From a virus, in the IMG/VR virus record IMGVR_UViG_3300037070_003613, positions 83,493 to 147,492 of that record: DNA of 64,000 nt, one strand, 5' to 3'. A model generated the notes under the pieces. The model ran no database searches. It was not told the origin of the DNA and saw only the letters and a list, made by a program, of their open reading frames with translations. This document shows, one piece after another, positions 39,197-46,621 of this stretch; within the stretch, counting starts at the first letter, position 1, and each line of letters opens with the position of its first letter. Position numbers and translations under genes: made by a program.

Positions 39197-39376
39197 ATGC
39201 TCGCAGACATCATGTCGAAGCCCGATCTCGCGGAGGCGTGCTTCCTCGTCGCCGTGATCGTGTTCGCGGCGGGGTTGCTCATCAGCCTCTCCAAGACCTC
39301 GCCGCTCAAGGCGTACGACCGGGTGATCGAGTACACCGGCCTCGCGATCCTGGCGTTCGGCTTCCTCGCCCTGTAA
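39197..39376 (+). CDS. Two-helix membrane protein
   Basis: 59 residues. Two transmembrane helices: LAEACFLVAVIVFAAGLLIS and a C-terminal YTGLAILAFGFLAL, joined by a short loop with Lys. This hairpin layout is that of small holins, but the endolysin gene is 6 kb away. It has its own leaderless-type promoter. Confidence 0.65.
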   Translation: MLADIMSKPDLAEACFLVAVIVFAAGLLISLSKTSPLKAYDRVIEYTGLAILAFGFLAL

Positions 39377-39387
39377 CGTCCGCTCCC

Positions 39388-39480
39388 ATGAGCGACGCAC
39401 CTGACGCACCCGACACCGAGGAAGCCCCGGACGGCGACGAGACGCCGGACACCGAGGAGACCGCGCCCGACGACGAGTGA
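39388..39480 (+). CDS. 30-residue acidic peptide
   Basis: Only Asp, Glu, Pro, Thr, Ala, Ser and Gly: MSDAPDAPDTEEAPDGDE and similar. Net charge about -13. Weak start region (CGTCCGCTCCC ahead). It could be a DNA mimic or a disordered tag; coding status is uncertain. Confidence 0.4.
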   Translation: MSDAPDAPDTEEAPDGDETPDTEETAPDDE

Positions 39481-39499
39481 TCGCCGGGGAGATCCCCCG

Positions 39500-39724
39500 A
39501 TGCCAGCCAAGCTCGTCAAGTTCTCCGTGCCCGACGCGGTGTACGACCACCTCGCGGCGCGTGCCGCCGCGCACGAGCAGACCGTCAACGAGTACGTCCG
39601 CGCCCGACTGATGGCGTCACTCACCGCCAAGCAACCGGCCGACTCCGGGACCCTGCGACCATCGCGTCCGCGGACCGTCGAGCCACGCTGGAAGCAGAAG
39701 GACATGCCCAAAGCCAAGGCGTGA
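39500..39724 (+). CDS. Ribbon-helix-helix-type regulator
   Basis: 74 residues. KLVKFSVPDAVYDHLAARAA then EQTVNEYVRARLMASL is the strand-helix-helix pattern of CopG/Arc-like DNA-binding proteins (residues 4-42). The C-terminus is basic and unstructured. It lies just before a family A promoter, so it may regulate it. Confidence 0.6.
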   Translation: MPAKLVKFSVPDAVYDHLAARAAAHEQTVNEYVRARLMASLTAKQPADSGTLRPSRPRTVEPRWKQKDMPKAKA

Positions 39725-39730
39725 ACTCTG

Positions 39731-39760
39731 TTGACAAACCGGGGACAACCTGTGCATAAT
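39731..39760 (+). promoter_or_regulatory. Family A promoter
   Basis: TTGACA, 18-base spacer AACCGGGGACAACCTGTG, CATAAT, only one base different from the spacer at 15837. The -10 ends 8 bases before the ATG at 39769, whose next codons come from GGAACCACCACG. Confidence 0.85.
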
Positions 39761-39768
39761 AATGGTGC

Positions 39769-39966
39769 ATGGGAACCACCACGACGAACGTGTACGCCAA
39801 GGACTTCAAGCGCGGTGACCGGCTCGCGTCCGGCTCCACCATCCTCGGCTACCTGAGACTCGCCAAGGGCGGCATCGCCTACATGGTCGAGACCCCCGGC
39901 GGCGCCCGCCGCGAACTCGTCTTCGACGGCCGTCGCAAGTACGCCATCGTCATCGAGACCGACTGA
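39769..39966 (+). CDS. Small hypothetical protein
   Basis: 65 residues. MGTTTTNVYAKDFKRGDRLA then a strand-rich body (YMVETPGGARRELVFDGRRK). The GTTTT start encodes the ACCACC element. No family recognised. Confidence 0.7.
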   Translation: MGTTTTNVYAKDFKRGDRLASGSTILGYLRLAKGGIAYMVETPGGARRELVFDGRRKYAIVIETD

Positions 39967-39980
39967 AAGGAAACCACCAC

Positions 39981-40295
39981 ATGGTCAAACCCAAGACATT
40001 CATCGTGACTCTGCGAGGCACCGAGATCACCGACTTCGGGTTCCGCCTCCGGATCGACCTGACCGGCAAGCTCCCCGGCCCCACCAAGTTCGAGACCACG
40101 ATCACGACCCCCGACGAACTCGACGCAGCGATCGACGCCATCGTCGCCGCCGCCGACCGCCCGGAAGGCACCGAAACCTTCCCGGTCAACGGGTTCTACA
40201 TCTCGGTCGACCCGAAGGCCGGTCGCTGGCCCGCCGGGTTCAAGGCCCGCTTCGACAAGTCCCTGACCCGGCGCTTCGAGACCATCGCCGCCTAG
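39981..40295 (+). CDS. Hypothetical protein
   Basis: 104 residues; the start-associated element GAAAGGAAACCACCAC directly precedes its ATG. TFIVTLRGTEITDFGFRLRI and TPDELDAAIDAIVAAADRPE. Alternating strands and a helix; unknown. Confidence 0.7.
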   Translation: MVKPKTFIVTLRGTEITDFGFRLRIDLTGKLPGPTKFETTITTPDELDAAIDAIVAAADRPEGTETFPVNGFYISVDPKAGRWPAGFKARFDKSLTRRFETIAA

Positions 40296-40304
40296 TCAAG
40301 ACTG

Positions 40305-40334
40305 TTGACAAACCGCAGACAACCTGCGCATAAT
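40305..40334 (+). promoter_or_regulatory. Family A promoter
   Basis: TTGACA, 18-base spacer AACCGCAGACAACCTGCG, CATAAT. It drives the gene cluster from 40378. Confidence 0.85.
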
Positions 40335-40340
40335 ACTGGT

Positions 40341-40377
40341 GTGAGGAAGGGTCCTCACAGGAAAGGAAACCACCACC
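40341..40377 (+). promoter_or_regulatory. 5'-UTR hairpin and start-associated element
   Basis: GTGAGGA (40341-40347) pairs with TCCTCAC (40352-40358) around a 4-base loop, then AGGAAAGGAAACCACCACC and ATG at 40378. Stem sequence differs from that at 15873 while the architecture is the same. Confidence 0.8.
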
Positions 40378-40563
40378 ATGTTGTTCACCGTTGGCTCCCG
40401 CTGGCGGGAGCGGTCGGGCAACGAGTTCGTCGTTGTCGGCAGGCTCGACAACGGCGCCCTCAAGGTCCGGTTCGACGGCGGCTGGACCCTGTTGCTGGCA
40501 CCGTCCGAGCGGTTGAAGTGGACGGCGGTCGTCACCAACGACGAGTTCGCGGTGGCGGCATGA
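40378..40563 (+). CDS. Small hypothetical protein
   Basis: 61 residues. FTVGSRWRERSGNEFVVVGR then LDNGALKVRFDGGWTLLLAP: a small SH3-like barrel. It follows promoter, hairpin and start-associated element. Confidence 0.7.
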   Translation: MLFTVGSRWRERSGNEFVVVGRLDNGALKVRFDGGWTLLLAPSERLKWTAVVTNDEFAVAA

Positions 40564-40637
40564 GCGTGGACGAACTCTGGATGCTCGTGCTCGCACGACG
40601 CGCCGAAACCCCGACACCCACCGAGGAGGATGAATGA
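40560..40637 (+). CDS. 25-residue peptide
   Basis: MSVDELWMLVLARRAETPTP plus an acidic end. 4-base overlaps on both sides support it. Function unknown. Confidence 0.5.
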   Translation: MSVDELWMLVLARRAETPTPTEEDE

Positions 40638-40831
40638 CCGTGTACGGCCTCTACCGAGGCAACCCGAACGAGATCGGCATGATCGCCCCGAGCAAGGCTG
40701 CCGCCGCCACCATGCGAGCGATGTTCGGCCCCGCCTGGAAGGCCCGCAAGCTGACCGCCGCCGAGGCCAACGACCCGTGGGTCCTGGCCGAGATCGCAAC
40801 GCTGACCGCCGAGGGAGTGTGGAACGCATGA
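40634..40831 (+). CDS. Small hypothetical protein
   Basis: 65 residues. MTVYGLYRGNPNEIGMIAPS, a helical middle (KAAAATMRAMFGPAWKARKL) and a short acidic helix. No family recognised. Confidence 0.65.
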   Translation: MTVYGLYRGNPNEIGMIAPSKAAAATMRAMFGPAWKARKLTAAEANDPWVLAEIATLTAEGVWNA

Positions 40832-41028
40832 ACCGGGCCACCTACAACCGGGTGAGCGTCGGCGGCGACAACTCCAATGCCGATCTCATGAACGCCGCCC
40901 GCTACGCCATCCTCGCCAACCTCAAGACCGCCAAGGCCCGCTGGGTGATCGGCACGGCGCTCGACCTGTTCAGCCCCGAGAACGTCTACATGGACGGCGA
41001 ACTGTTCTCCTACGGGAGCGAACGATGA
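40828..41028 (+). CDS. Small hypothetical protein
   Basis: 66 residues. ADLMNAARYAILANLKTAKA, RWVIGTALDLFSPENVYMDG. 4-base overlaps to both neighbours. Unknown. Confidence 0.65.
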   Translation: MNRATYNRVSVGGDNSNADLMNAARYAILANLKTAKARWVIGTALDLFSPENVYMDGELFSYGSER

Positions 41029-41261
41029 GAGCACCGATCCCCCGCTACCACGACGGCTGGGACAACGGTGTCGCCTGGGTGCGCTCCGAACTCGGCAAGC
41101 GTGACCGGCCCGGCCGCTGGGCGCGAGCCGCACTCGCCAAGCTGCGGGCGGCGACGCCGTCCGGTTTGCGCGACGACTTCGGTTGGGGCTTCAAGGACGG
41201 CGCCGCGACCACGCTCGCCAACCACCTCTACACCATCGACAACCTGGAAGGAACCGAATGA
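41025..41261 (+). CDS. Small hypothetical protein
   Basis: 78 residues. YHDGWDNGVAWVRSELGKRD and a basic helix RWARAALAKLRAATPSGLRD. Possibly nucleic-acid-binding from charge; unknown. Confidence 0.65.
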   Translation: MRAPIPRYHDGWDNGVAWVRSELGKRDRPGRWARAALAKLRAATPSGLRDDFGWGFKDGAATTLANHLYTIDNLEGTE

Positions 41262-41491
41262 CCACCCGAGAAAGCAAGACCCCACCGAGGGTCGCCACCG
41301 TCACCGCCCGCGCCAAAGACGTCGAAGTCAGCGGCACCGACCGGGCGCCGATCGTGATACCCGCCACCGCCGACAAGAAACACCCCGAACGTCTCGCCGC
41401 CGCGCTGCGAGGCTTCCTCGCTGACGCTTTCGTCGCCGGGTACGACAGGGCGAACGCCGACATGGCGATGATGGACGGGAACGACGAATGA
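41258..41491 (+). CDS. Small hypothetical protein
   Basis: 77 residues. PPRVATVTARAKDVEVSGTD, then PERLAAALRGFLADAFVAGY helix. Unknown. Confidence 0.65.
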   Translation: MTTRESKTPPRVATVTARAKDVEVSGTDRAPIVIPATADKKHPERLAAALRGFLADAFVAGYDRANADMAMMDGNDE

Positions 41492-41715
41492 ACGTCAAGA
41501 TCGAGTTCAACGTCGAGCCGACCGATCGGACACGGCTCGCCATCGCCCGGCTCACCGGCCGACGCGCCGAAGGGCTGGCGTCACGTGACACCGTCAAGCT
41601 GTTCTTCAAGACGTACGGGCTGAACGGCTACGAGTTGATCGCCGAGGAGATCGGCCGCATCAACGAGGAAGCTGCCCGGATCGCCAAGTCTCTCGCCACG
41701 GAAGGGGCATCATGA
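41488..41715 (+). CDS. Small hypothetical protein
   Basis: 75 residues. RTRLAIARLTGRRAEGLASR and helix NGYELIAEEIGRINEEAARI. Possibly a small helix-turn-helix; not enough to assign. Confidence 0.65.
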   Translation: MNVKIEFNVEPTDRTRLAIARLTGRRAEGLASRDTVKLFFKTYGLNGYELIAEEIGRINEEAARIAKSLATEGAS

Positions 41716-42038
41716 CAACCACCACCCGCACCCGAGTCACCAAGCGCGAGGCCGAGCGCACGCTCAACGCCGTGAAGCGCATGTTCCGGGCGTACATCTC
41801 CGAGGGCTACGGTCCCGAACTTCGCAAGGACTGGGACTGGGGCTGGACCACCGAGGCCCATTACGACTGGGCGATCGTCTGGGAAGACGGCTCGCCCTAC
41901 GACTGGACGTACCTGTTCCCCGGCGGCGGCATAGACGAGGAGTTCGGCTTCCGCCACACCGAGGTCGAACTGCCCGAGGGTGTCTGGACCGAGGCGATCA
42001 CCGGTTGGGCGCTCGCCATCTACCCGAAGGACTGGTGA
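41712..42038 (+). CDS. Hypothetical protein
   Basis: 108 residues. TTTTRTRVTKREAERTLNAV then a Trp-rich acidic core (LRKDWDWGWTTEAHYDWAIV; YDWTYLFPGGGIDEEFGF). Similar compact Trp-rich proteins occur in actinophages; unknown role. Confidence 0.7.
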   Translation: MTTTTRTRVTKREAERTLNAVKRMFRAYISEGYGPELRKDWDWGWTTEAHYDWAIVWEDGSPYDWTYLFPGGGIDEEFGFRHTEVELPEGVWTEAITGWALAIYPKDW

Positions 42039-42041
42039 CCG

Positions 42042-42221
42042 ATGAACGCTGAACTCCGCTCCCTCATCCGGCTCCGCGACGCTGCGTTGCGGGATCTCGA
42101 CCGGGCCGACCGGATCGACAAGGGGAGCCGCTGGCTCACGCACCCGGACGAGATGCGCAGCCTGTCAGCCCGCTTCCACGAACTCGACGCCCGGGTCGAG
42201 GCGATGGGCGAGTCACCATGA
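42042..42221 (+). CDS. Small helical protein
   Basis: 59 residues, MNAELRSLIRLRDAALRDLD and LSARFHELDARVEAMGESP. A short coiled coil or helical hairpin. ATGA overlap downstream. Confidence 0.55.
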   Translation: MNAELRSLIRLRDAALRDLDRADRIDKGSRWLTHPDEMRSLSARFHELDARVEAMGESP

Positions 42222-42307
42222 TCCTGTTCGGCTGGATCGTGGAAGCACTCACGATCGACTTCCTCATCTTCGATCTCATCCACCACCTACGAAAGGCACA
42301 CCACTGA
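42218..42307 (+). CDS. 29-residue membrane peptide
   Basis: MILFGWIVEALTIDFLIFDL then IHHLRKAHH: one hydrophobic helix and a basic/His tail. Linked by ATGA upstream and a one-base TGATG overlap downstream. Confidence 0.5.
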   Translation: MILFGWIVEALTIDFLIFDLIHHLRKAHH

Positions 42308-42510
42308 TGGACCCAGAGGCAACACTTGCGATCGTCAACGACGAAGCCGCCACATCGGATGAGCGTGACTTCGCTGCGCTCGACCTGCTGGTCTGGCTCG
42401 CCAAGGGTGGCGTCCTGCCCCCGATGGAGGGGCTGCGCCCCAAGGCTGATCTGATCGAACGCTGCGAGAGTCGAGTGATCGGCGCCATCGAGGGCTACGA
42501 GGAACGCTGA
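42307..42510 (+). CDS. Small helical protein
   Basis: 67 residues. PEATLAIVNDEAATSDERDF, AALDLLVWLAKGGVLPP, ERCESRVIGAIEGYEER. Starts in a TGATG overlap. Unknown. Confidence 0.65.
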   Translation: MDPEATLAIVNDEAATSDERDFAALDLLVWLAKGGVLPPMEGLRPKADLIERCESRVIGAIEGYEER

Positions 42511-42719
42511 TGCCCGAGCATGACCTGCCACCCGCCTGGGACATGGAACACGAGTTGTACCTCCGAGCCTGCGAAGGCGTCGACTGGAACTACTCGGAGA
42601 CCTTCACCGACCCGTGGGTCGACTACTGCGACTACTGCGAACGCGAGGGCCACACCTTCCGCTCCTGCCCCGCCCGCGACGACGACCCCGACTACTCCGA
42701 GGAGGATCCCGATGCCTGA
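42510..42719 (+). CDS. Acidic protein with CCHC zinc knuckle
   Basis: 69 residues. Cys40-x2-Cys43-x4-His48-x4-Cys53 in CDYCEREGHTFRSC is an exact zinc knuckle of the kind in retroviral nucleocapsid and single-strand nucleic-acid-binding proteins. The rest is highly acidic, which argues against simple non-specific binding. Rare in phages; function unknown. Confidence 0.65.
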   Translation: MPEHDLPPAWDMEHELYLRACEGVDWNYSETFTDPWVDYCDYCEREGHTFRSCPARDDDPDYSEEDPDA

Positions 42720-42906
42720 CCGAACCGCCAACGATCGCCGGATGACCATGAACGACCTGTGCGACGAGATCTTCAACTCGCGCCTGCCCGGCTACCAGAC
42801 CTGCCCGCCGTTCCCCGGCATGTTCCGCGAGCCGCCATGCGAATGCCACGAGTGCGGCGCCCCGCTCGAATCCGGTGACGAGACCCACTGCGAGGACTGC
42901 TCGTGA
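42712..42906 (+). CDS. Small zinc-ribbon protein
   Basis: 64 residues. PPCECHECGAPLESGDETHC then EDCS: two CxxC pairs (C-x2-C and C-x2-C) 12 residues apart form a likely zinc ribbon at the C-terminus. Overlaps the knuckle gene by 8 bases. Confidence 0.65.
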   Translation: MPDRTANDRRMTMNDLCDEIFNSRLPGYQTCPPFPGMFREPPCECHECGAPLESGDETHCEDCS

Positions 42907-43097
42907 CGACTGAGCCGAAGGTCAACCGAGTCATGCGCAACACCGGCAAGGTGAAGGGGGCCATCGAGTGGCCGATCGCCTGGGCCGAATGGGACGCTCT
43001 CCCAGCGACCGTGCGCGAGCGAGTCCGCGACCTGCTGGACGAGGCCGTCGATCTCGTCACCGCGTACGCTGCCGACCCCGCCGGGTGGCGGCGATGA
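42903..43097 (+). CDS. Small hypothetical protein
   Basis: 64 residues. IEWPIAWAEWDALPATVRER then VRDLLDEAVDLVTAYAADPA. Helical, no family recognised. Confidence 0.65.
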   Translation: MTTEPKVNRVMRNTGKVKGAIEWPIAWAEWDALPATVRERVRDLLDEAVDLVTAYAADPAGWRR

Positions 43098-43279
43098 GCG
43101 ACTACGTCGAACTCACCGGCGACGACCTGCCGTACCATTTGCGCCCCGACGCGCCCCCACTCGCGACCTGCGACCGTTGTGGCCGGGCCACGTGGTCCGA
43201 CGAGGTCCTCGACGGCGACTTCGATCTGATGACCCAACCTGACGGGATGGCGTGCGGGGGCCGGTTTCGCCGTGGGTAA
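43094..43279 (+). CDS. Small zinc-binding-like protein
   Basis: 61 residues. LATCDRCGRATWSDE (CxxC) and a later MACGGRFRRG give three Cys; with the HLR His a metal site is possible. Unknown. Confidence 0.6.
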   Translation: MSDYVELTGDDLPYHLRPDAPPLATCDRCGRATWSDEVLDGDFDLMTQPDGMACGGRFRRG

Positions 43280-43541
43280 GCGCGTCACGCAACGCAAGCT
43301 CTTGCGCGCCTCGATGGCCATGAACGCGCTGGCGGAGTGCGAGGACGCCGACGAGGTGTTCTGGCGGTACCACGACGCGGTCGTGCCGAAGTGGGACAAG
43401 GACGGCTACCAGCAGTCCACGATCATGCTGCTCGAACGTGACCTGCCATCGACGCGGCTGCTCGTGCTCATGGGCAACCACCTGGCAGTGATGGCCGTCC
43501 CTGACGGCGATGTCCCTGGTTACGAGCCGCCGCCGACCTGA
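43272..43541 (+). CDS. Small hypothetical protein
   Basis: 89 residues from GTG. Basic start KRVTQRKLLRASMAMNALAE, then VFWRYHDAVVPKWDKDGYQQ. Overlaps the previous gene by 8 bases. No family recognised. Confidence 0.65.
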   Translation: MGKRVTQRKLLRASMAMNALAECEDADEVFWRYHDAVVPKWDKDGYQQSTIMLLERDLPSTRLLVLMGNHLAVMAVPDGDVPGYEPPPT

Positions 43542-43565
43542 ACTGTCGCCGCGCTCAACTACAGT
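43538..43565 (+). promoter_or_regulatory. Family B promoter
   Basis: CTGAAC, spacer TGTCGCCGCGCTCAAC (16), TACAGT. Here the next gene starts 25 bases further with a strong GAGGAGG site, so the mRNA has a short leader. Confidence 0.7.
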
Positions 43566-43590
43566 CGACCTGTCCAGTTGAGGAGGGCAC

Positions 43591-43923
43591 TTGAGCATCA
43601 ACCGAAACCTGCGAGCCGTCAGCGACGAAGTCCGAGAACTCTGCCACTACCGGCACATGTGGGACCGCGTCGACTCGAACCATTGGACAGCCACCCGCGG
43701 CGACCCGCTGACGCTGCGCTGCATGAGATGCGGCACCGAGTTCCGCGCCCAGATCACACCGGGAGGCCAGTACGCCGGTCACCCCCGCTACGTGTACCCG
43801 CGCGGCTACCTGTACGACCGCACCGAGCACCGCCTCACACACGCCGAACGACGAGCGTTGATCGTGCGCCAAGCGATCTTCACGGCCCGCAAGAACCGAA
43901 CCACCACGAGGAGAGCATCGTGA
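43591..43923 (+). CDS. Protein with CxxC near its centre
   Basis: 110 residues from TTG, supported by GAGGAGG 8 bases before it. HYRHMWDRVDSNHWTATRGD, then TLRCMRCGTEFRAQITPGGQ (CxxC) and YPRGYLYDRTEHRLTHAERR. A zinc-ribbon-like fold is likely; conserved type in actinophages. Confidence 0.7.
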   Translation: MSINRNLRAVSDEVRELCHYRHMWDRVDSNHWTATRGDPLTLRCMRCGTEFRAQITPGGQYAGHPRYVYPRGYLYDRTEHRLTHAERRALIVRQAIFTARKNRTTTRRAS

Positions 43924-44369
43924 CCATGACTGATTTCCCACCCTCTGCCGACTGGGACGCGGGGCTGCCGCCGCCCCTCGACATCACCGCCCCGCTCACA
44001 CCGGACGGCAAGGTCCCATGCCCGGTCCCGGGCTGTAGCGACCGGGTGACGAAGAACGCGCTCGGCCCGCACTTGAAGATGCACCGCAACCGTCAGGACC
44101 CGGGCACCCCGCCACCGAAGTACAAGTCGAAGGCCAAAGCCGCCGCCGCCGCCGCCGCGAAGGTCAACGACGCGCCAGTGAAGCGTGCGTACACGCCGCG
44201 CGCGAAGCCGAAGCTGACCCCGGCCGACGTGGTCGACGGCGTGCTCACCATCCTGTTCCCGGTGAGCATCCCCACCGGCATGGCGCGCGAGGTGGCAGCC
44301 TGGATCGCAGACACCGAACGGCTCGCCGCCGCCGCGTTGGCCGACCAGGCTGAACCCGAGTCACCATGA
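43920..44369 (+). CDS. C2H2 zinc-finger protein
   Basis: 149 residues from GTG with GAGGAG upstream. CPVPGCSDRVTKNALGPHLK and MH give C-x4-C ... H-x3-H, a classical C2H2 finger (about residues 34-57). A basic Ala/Lys linker follows, then a helical C-terminal domain (IPTGMAREVAAWIADTERLA). It may bind DNA; target unknown. Confidence 0.7.
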   Translation: MTMTDFPPSADWDAGLPPPLDITAPLTPDGKVPCPVPGCSDRVTKNALGPHLKMHRNRQDPGTPPPKYKSKAKAAAAAAAKVNDAPVKRAYTPRAKPKLTPADVVDGVLTILFPVSIPTGMAREVAAWIADTERLAAAALADQAEPESP

Positions 44370-44788
44370 GCTACGACACCCTGTTCGGACTCCGCGAGCG
44401 AGTCGCCGCGAACCTCGACCGGGCCGTCGCCACCGTCACCATCGGCGAGGAACGCTTCCTGTGGGAGATCTCGTTCCCGCTGCAACCCCAGATCCAACAA
44501 GCCCCGAACGGGCAACTGGCGATGGCCGTCACACTCGGCGGCTGGGTGATTCTCAACTGCCCGTCACCGATCCTCGGTGACGCGTCGATCACGTCCGGCG
44601 CCCTGTTCGATCTCCGCCGCCTCGCCGACGACGAACAGACCGCCACTGAGGTGGTCCGCCAACTCGCCACCAATCTCCGCGAGGCCGTCGCCCAGAAGAT
44701 CGCGCTCGACAACCCACCCGACCTACGGATGCCACCACCCGACCTACGGATGCCACCCCTCCCACCGGGTTGGTCGAGGCACGGATGA
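44366..44788 (+). CDS. Hypothetical protein with tandem heptapeptide
   Basis: 140 residues. ATVTIGEERFLWEISFPLQP and LRRLADDEQTATEVVRQLAT; the C-terminus carries PPDLRMP twice, from a perfect 21-bp tandem repeat at 44716-44757. No family recognised. Confidence 0.65.
   Translation: MSYDTLFGLRERVAANLDRAVATVTIGEERFLWEISFPLQPQIQQAPNGQLAMAVTLGGWVILNCPSPILGDASITSGALFDLRRLADDEQTATEVVRQLATNLREAVAQKIALDNPPDLRMPPPDLRMPPLPPGWSRHG
44716..44757 (+). repeat. Perfect 21-bp tandem repeat
   Basis: ACCCGACCTACGGATGCCAC plus one C, two copies. Adds seven codons in frame near the end of the gene. Confidence 0.95.
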
Positions 44789-45138
44789 GCACCGACGATT
44801 GGAGAAACGACATGCTCGAAACGATCCCGTCCCCCGACATGGACAAGCCTGACCTGCCGCGCTCGATCATCGCGCTGCGCGACGGCACCGCCCCGCCACC
44901 ACCGAACGCCGGGGTCGCGCGCGCCGCCCGGATGGACAAGATGGCAGCCGATGACGTCAAGCTGACCGACTTCCTCGCCGACCTCGCCCGCTACATCGAC
45001 CATGCCGACAAGGCCGAACTCGTCGGCGAGGACTGCGGCCCGCACATGGCGAAGCTCATCCGCGCCGAACGCGACCGGCTCGCCGCCAAGCAGGTCAAGC
45101 TGCGCGAGGAACTCGCCTACCTGCGGAGCATCTCGTGA
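44785..45138 (+). CDS. Hypothetical protein
   Basis: 117 residues. Disordered start, then KLTDFLADLARYIDHADKAE and AKLIRAERDRLAAKQVKLRE, a long helix. No family recognised. Confidence 0.65.
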   Translation: MSTDDWRNDMLETIPSPDMDKPDLPRSIIALRDGTAPPPPNAGVARAARMDKMAADDVKLTDFLADLARYIDHADKAELVGEDCGPHMAKLIRAERDRLAAKQVKLREELAYLRSIS

Positions 45139-45425
45139 GCCTCGGCGGCGCCGACCCGACCAAGAGCTACCACATCCAGTTCGACTACCGCGGTGTGCTC
45201 GTCGCCATCGAGAACGAAGGGGACCCCGGCCGGACGTTCGGCCCTGACGCCTGGATCCTCGTCAACGCCCACGAATGGGCACGTGCGCAACGATCGGTCG
45301 CGTTCCTGCAAGCCATCCACGAACGAGCCAACGAGATCCCGAACGCGCCCGCCGCCACCAAACCGTCTCGCACGTATCGGGCGCCCGTCAAGCGTCCGGC
45401 CAAGCCGAAGGCGGCGAAGTCATGA
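45135..45425 (+). CDS. Hypothetical protein with basic tail
   Basis: 96 residues from GTG. YHIQFDYRGVLVAIENEGDP and AWILVNAHEWARAQRSVAFL, then a Lys/Pro/Arg-rich tail (RPAKPKAAKS). It immediately precedes the endolysin gene with a 4-base overlap. Confidence 0.65.
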   Translation: MSLGGADPTKSYHIQFDYRGVLVAIENEGDPGRTFGPDAWILVNAHEWARAQRSVAFLQAIHERANEIPNAPAATKPSRTYRAPVKRPAKPKAAKS

Positions 45426-46063
45426 GACGCCTCGTCGTACTGTTCGCGCTGCTGCTCACCCTCCTCCCCGGTCACGCGTTCGCGGACGTGGAACGCGGTG
45501 ACCGGGGATCTGAGGTGACCGAAGTTCAGACCATCCTCAAGGGCTACGGGTATACCGTCGTGGTCGACGGCACGTTCGGCCCCCAAACCGAGAAGGCGGT
45601 GCGCTCATGGCAGAAGTCGAATGGTCTAGTGGTGGATGGAATCGTCGGACCCGCGACCCTGGCCTCTCTCCGCGGTGCCGTGCGCGTCGGCAACGCCCAG
45701 GTCGTTACTGGCCTCAATGGGCTGCCGTTCGCACCCGCTGGGTTGAGTCCCTGTGACGAGATGTCGTTCTACCGGCAGCAAGCCGGGCTGCCCGACGTGT
45801 TCGACGCGCTCGGCTGGCGCGAGTCGAACTGCAACAACCGCGAGGGCGCCAAGTACAACACCTGGTGCTGCTACGGCTACTGGCAGAACTTCATCTCGTC
45901 GCATCTGTCACGCCATAGCGCCTACCGCGTCCCGATCATCGAGAAGTGTCAGGTCACCGGCGTCGAAGACATCAACTCGGACGTGCCGCTCGACAAGCAG
46001 AAGCAGGCGTGCGTCACCTTCATCCTGTACTCGATCTCCGGACTGACCCCCTGGCACACATGA
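45422..46063 (+). CDS. Endolysin with signal peptide and peptidoglycan-binding domain
   Basis: 213 residues. A Sec signal (MRRLVVLFALLLTLLPGHAF, cleavage after about 21) suggests export without a pore. Residues 26-85 are a PG_binding_1 domain (VTEVQTILKGYGYTVVVDGT; FGPQTEKAVRSWQKSNGL). The C-terminal domain has LGWRESNCNNREG and WCCYGYWQNFISSH, the glutamate and Gly-Tyr-Trp-Gln pattern of lysozyme-like transglycosylases; six Cys may form disulfides outside the cell. Confidence 0.85.
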   Translation: MRRLVVLFALLLTLLPGHAFADVERGDRGSEVTEVQTILKGYGYTVVVDGTFGPQTEKAVRSWQKSNGLVVDGIVGPATLASLRGAVRVGNAQVVTGLNGLPFAPAGLSPCDEMSFYRQQAGLPDVFDALGWRESNCNNREGAKYNTWCCYGYWQNFISSHLSRHSAYRVPIIEKCQVTGVEDINSDVPLDKQKQACVTFILYSISGLTPWHT

Positions 46064-46161
46064 CCCGAGATGACCGGACCGAAGCGATCGCCCGCTGGGC
46101 GTTCACCGCGTTCGTCACCATCGTCGTGATCGGCTGGATCCTCTGGGGGTGGCTGACGTGA
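46060..46161 (+). CDS. Small membrane protein, candidate holin
   Basis: 33 residues: a charged MTRDDRTEAIARW start then one transmembrane helix (FTAFVTIVVIGWILWGWLT). It overlaps the endolysin gene by 4 bases. Size and location suggest a pinholin or holin helper. Confidence 0.55.
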   Translation: MTRDDRTEAIARWAFTAFVTIVVIGWILWGWLT

Positions 46162-46409
46162 CGACTCGTTTCCGCGACGAATACGAACAGACCTGGACGC
46201 CGCCGCCGACCCCGGCGCCCGGCCAGATCTGGGAGCGTGCCGGGCACCCAAGGTTCCAGGCGTTGCGGGTCGAGGCATTCGTCCCTGAGACCAGTCTCGG
46301 CCAACTCGTCGTGTTCACGTGGTGCGCCGTCACCGGGGGCCACGCCAACGTCGAACACGTCGAGGTCTTCCTGCGCCGCTCGACGTACCTCCACGGCGGA
46401 CCATCGTGA
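46158..46409 (+). CDS. Small hypothetical protein
   Basis: 83 residues from the GTG at 46158 (GTGA overlap); an in-frame GTG 9 bases earlier is also possible. Strand-rich: GQIWERAGHPRFQALRVEAF, LGQLVVFTWCAVTGGHANVE. No family recognised. Confidence 0.65.
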   Translation: MTTRFRDEYEQTWTPPPTPAPGQIWERAGHPRFQALRVEAFVPETSLGQLVVFTWCAVTGGHANVEHVEVFLRRSTYLHGGPS

Positions 46410-46621
46410 TCGCCGAAGCCCTGCCGACCGCCACCAAGATCCTGTTCGGCCTCGTCGCGATCGGACTCGTCGCCCCGGCGCTCTACAACGTGTTCAAGGC
46501 GACACCGGTCCGCGACCGGCACTACGACCGCAACCGGTACCGGCACAACAAGCCCGTCGACGTGAAGCGGTACCGCAACCTGTGGGTGGTCGACAGAGAG
46601 GACACCGATGACGATCAATGA
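46406..46621 (+). CDS. Small single-pass membrane protein
   Basis: 71 residues from GTG. One helix (ATKILFGLVAIGLVAPALYN), then a basic cytoplasmic part (RDRHYDRNRYRHNKPVDVKR). A lysis-associated role is possible from location, two genes after the endolysin. Confidence 0.6.
   Translation: MIAEALPTATKILFGLVAIGLVAPALYNVFKATPVRDRHYDRNRYRHNKPVDVKRYRNLWVVDREDTDDDQ

Noticed and set aside
39197-39376. Holin assignment for the two-helix protein
   Set aside because: The layout fits, but the lysis genes are 6 kb away and no other support exists, so only a membrane protein is claimed.
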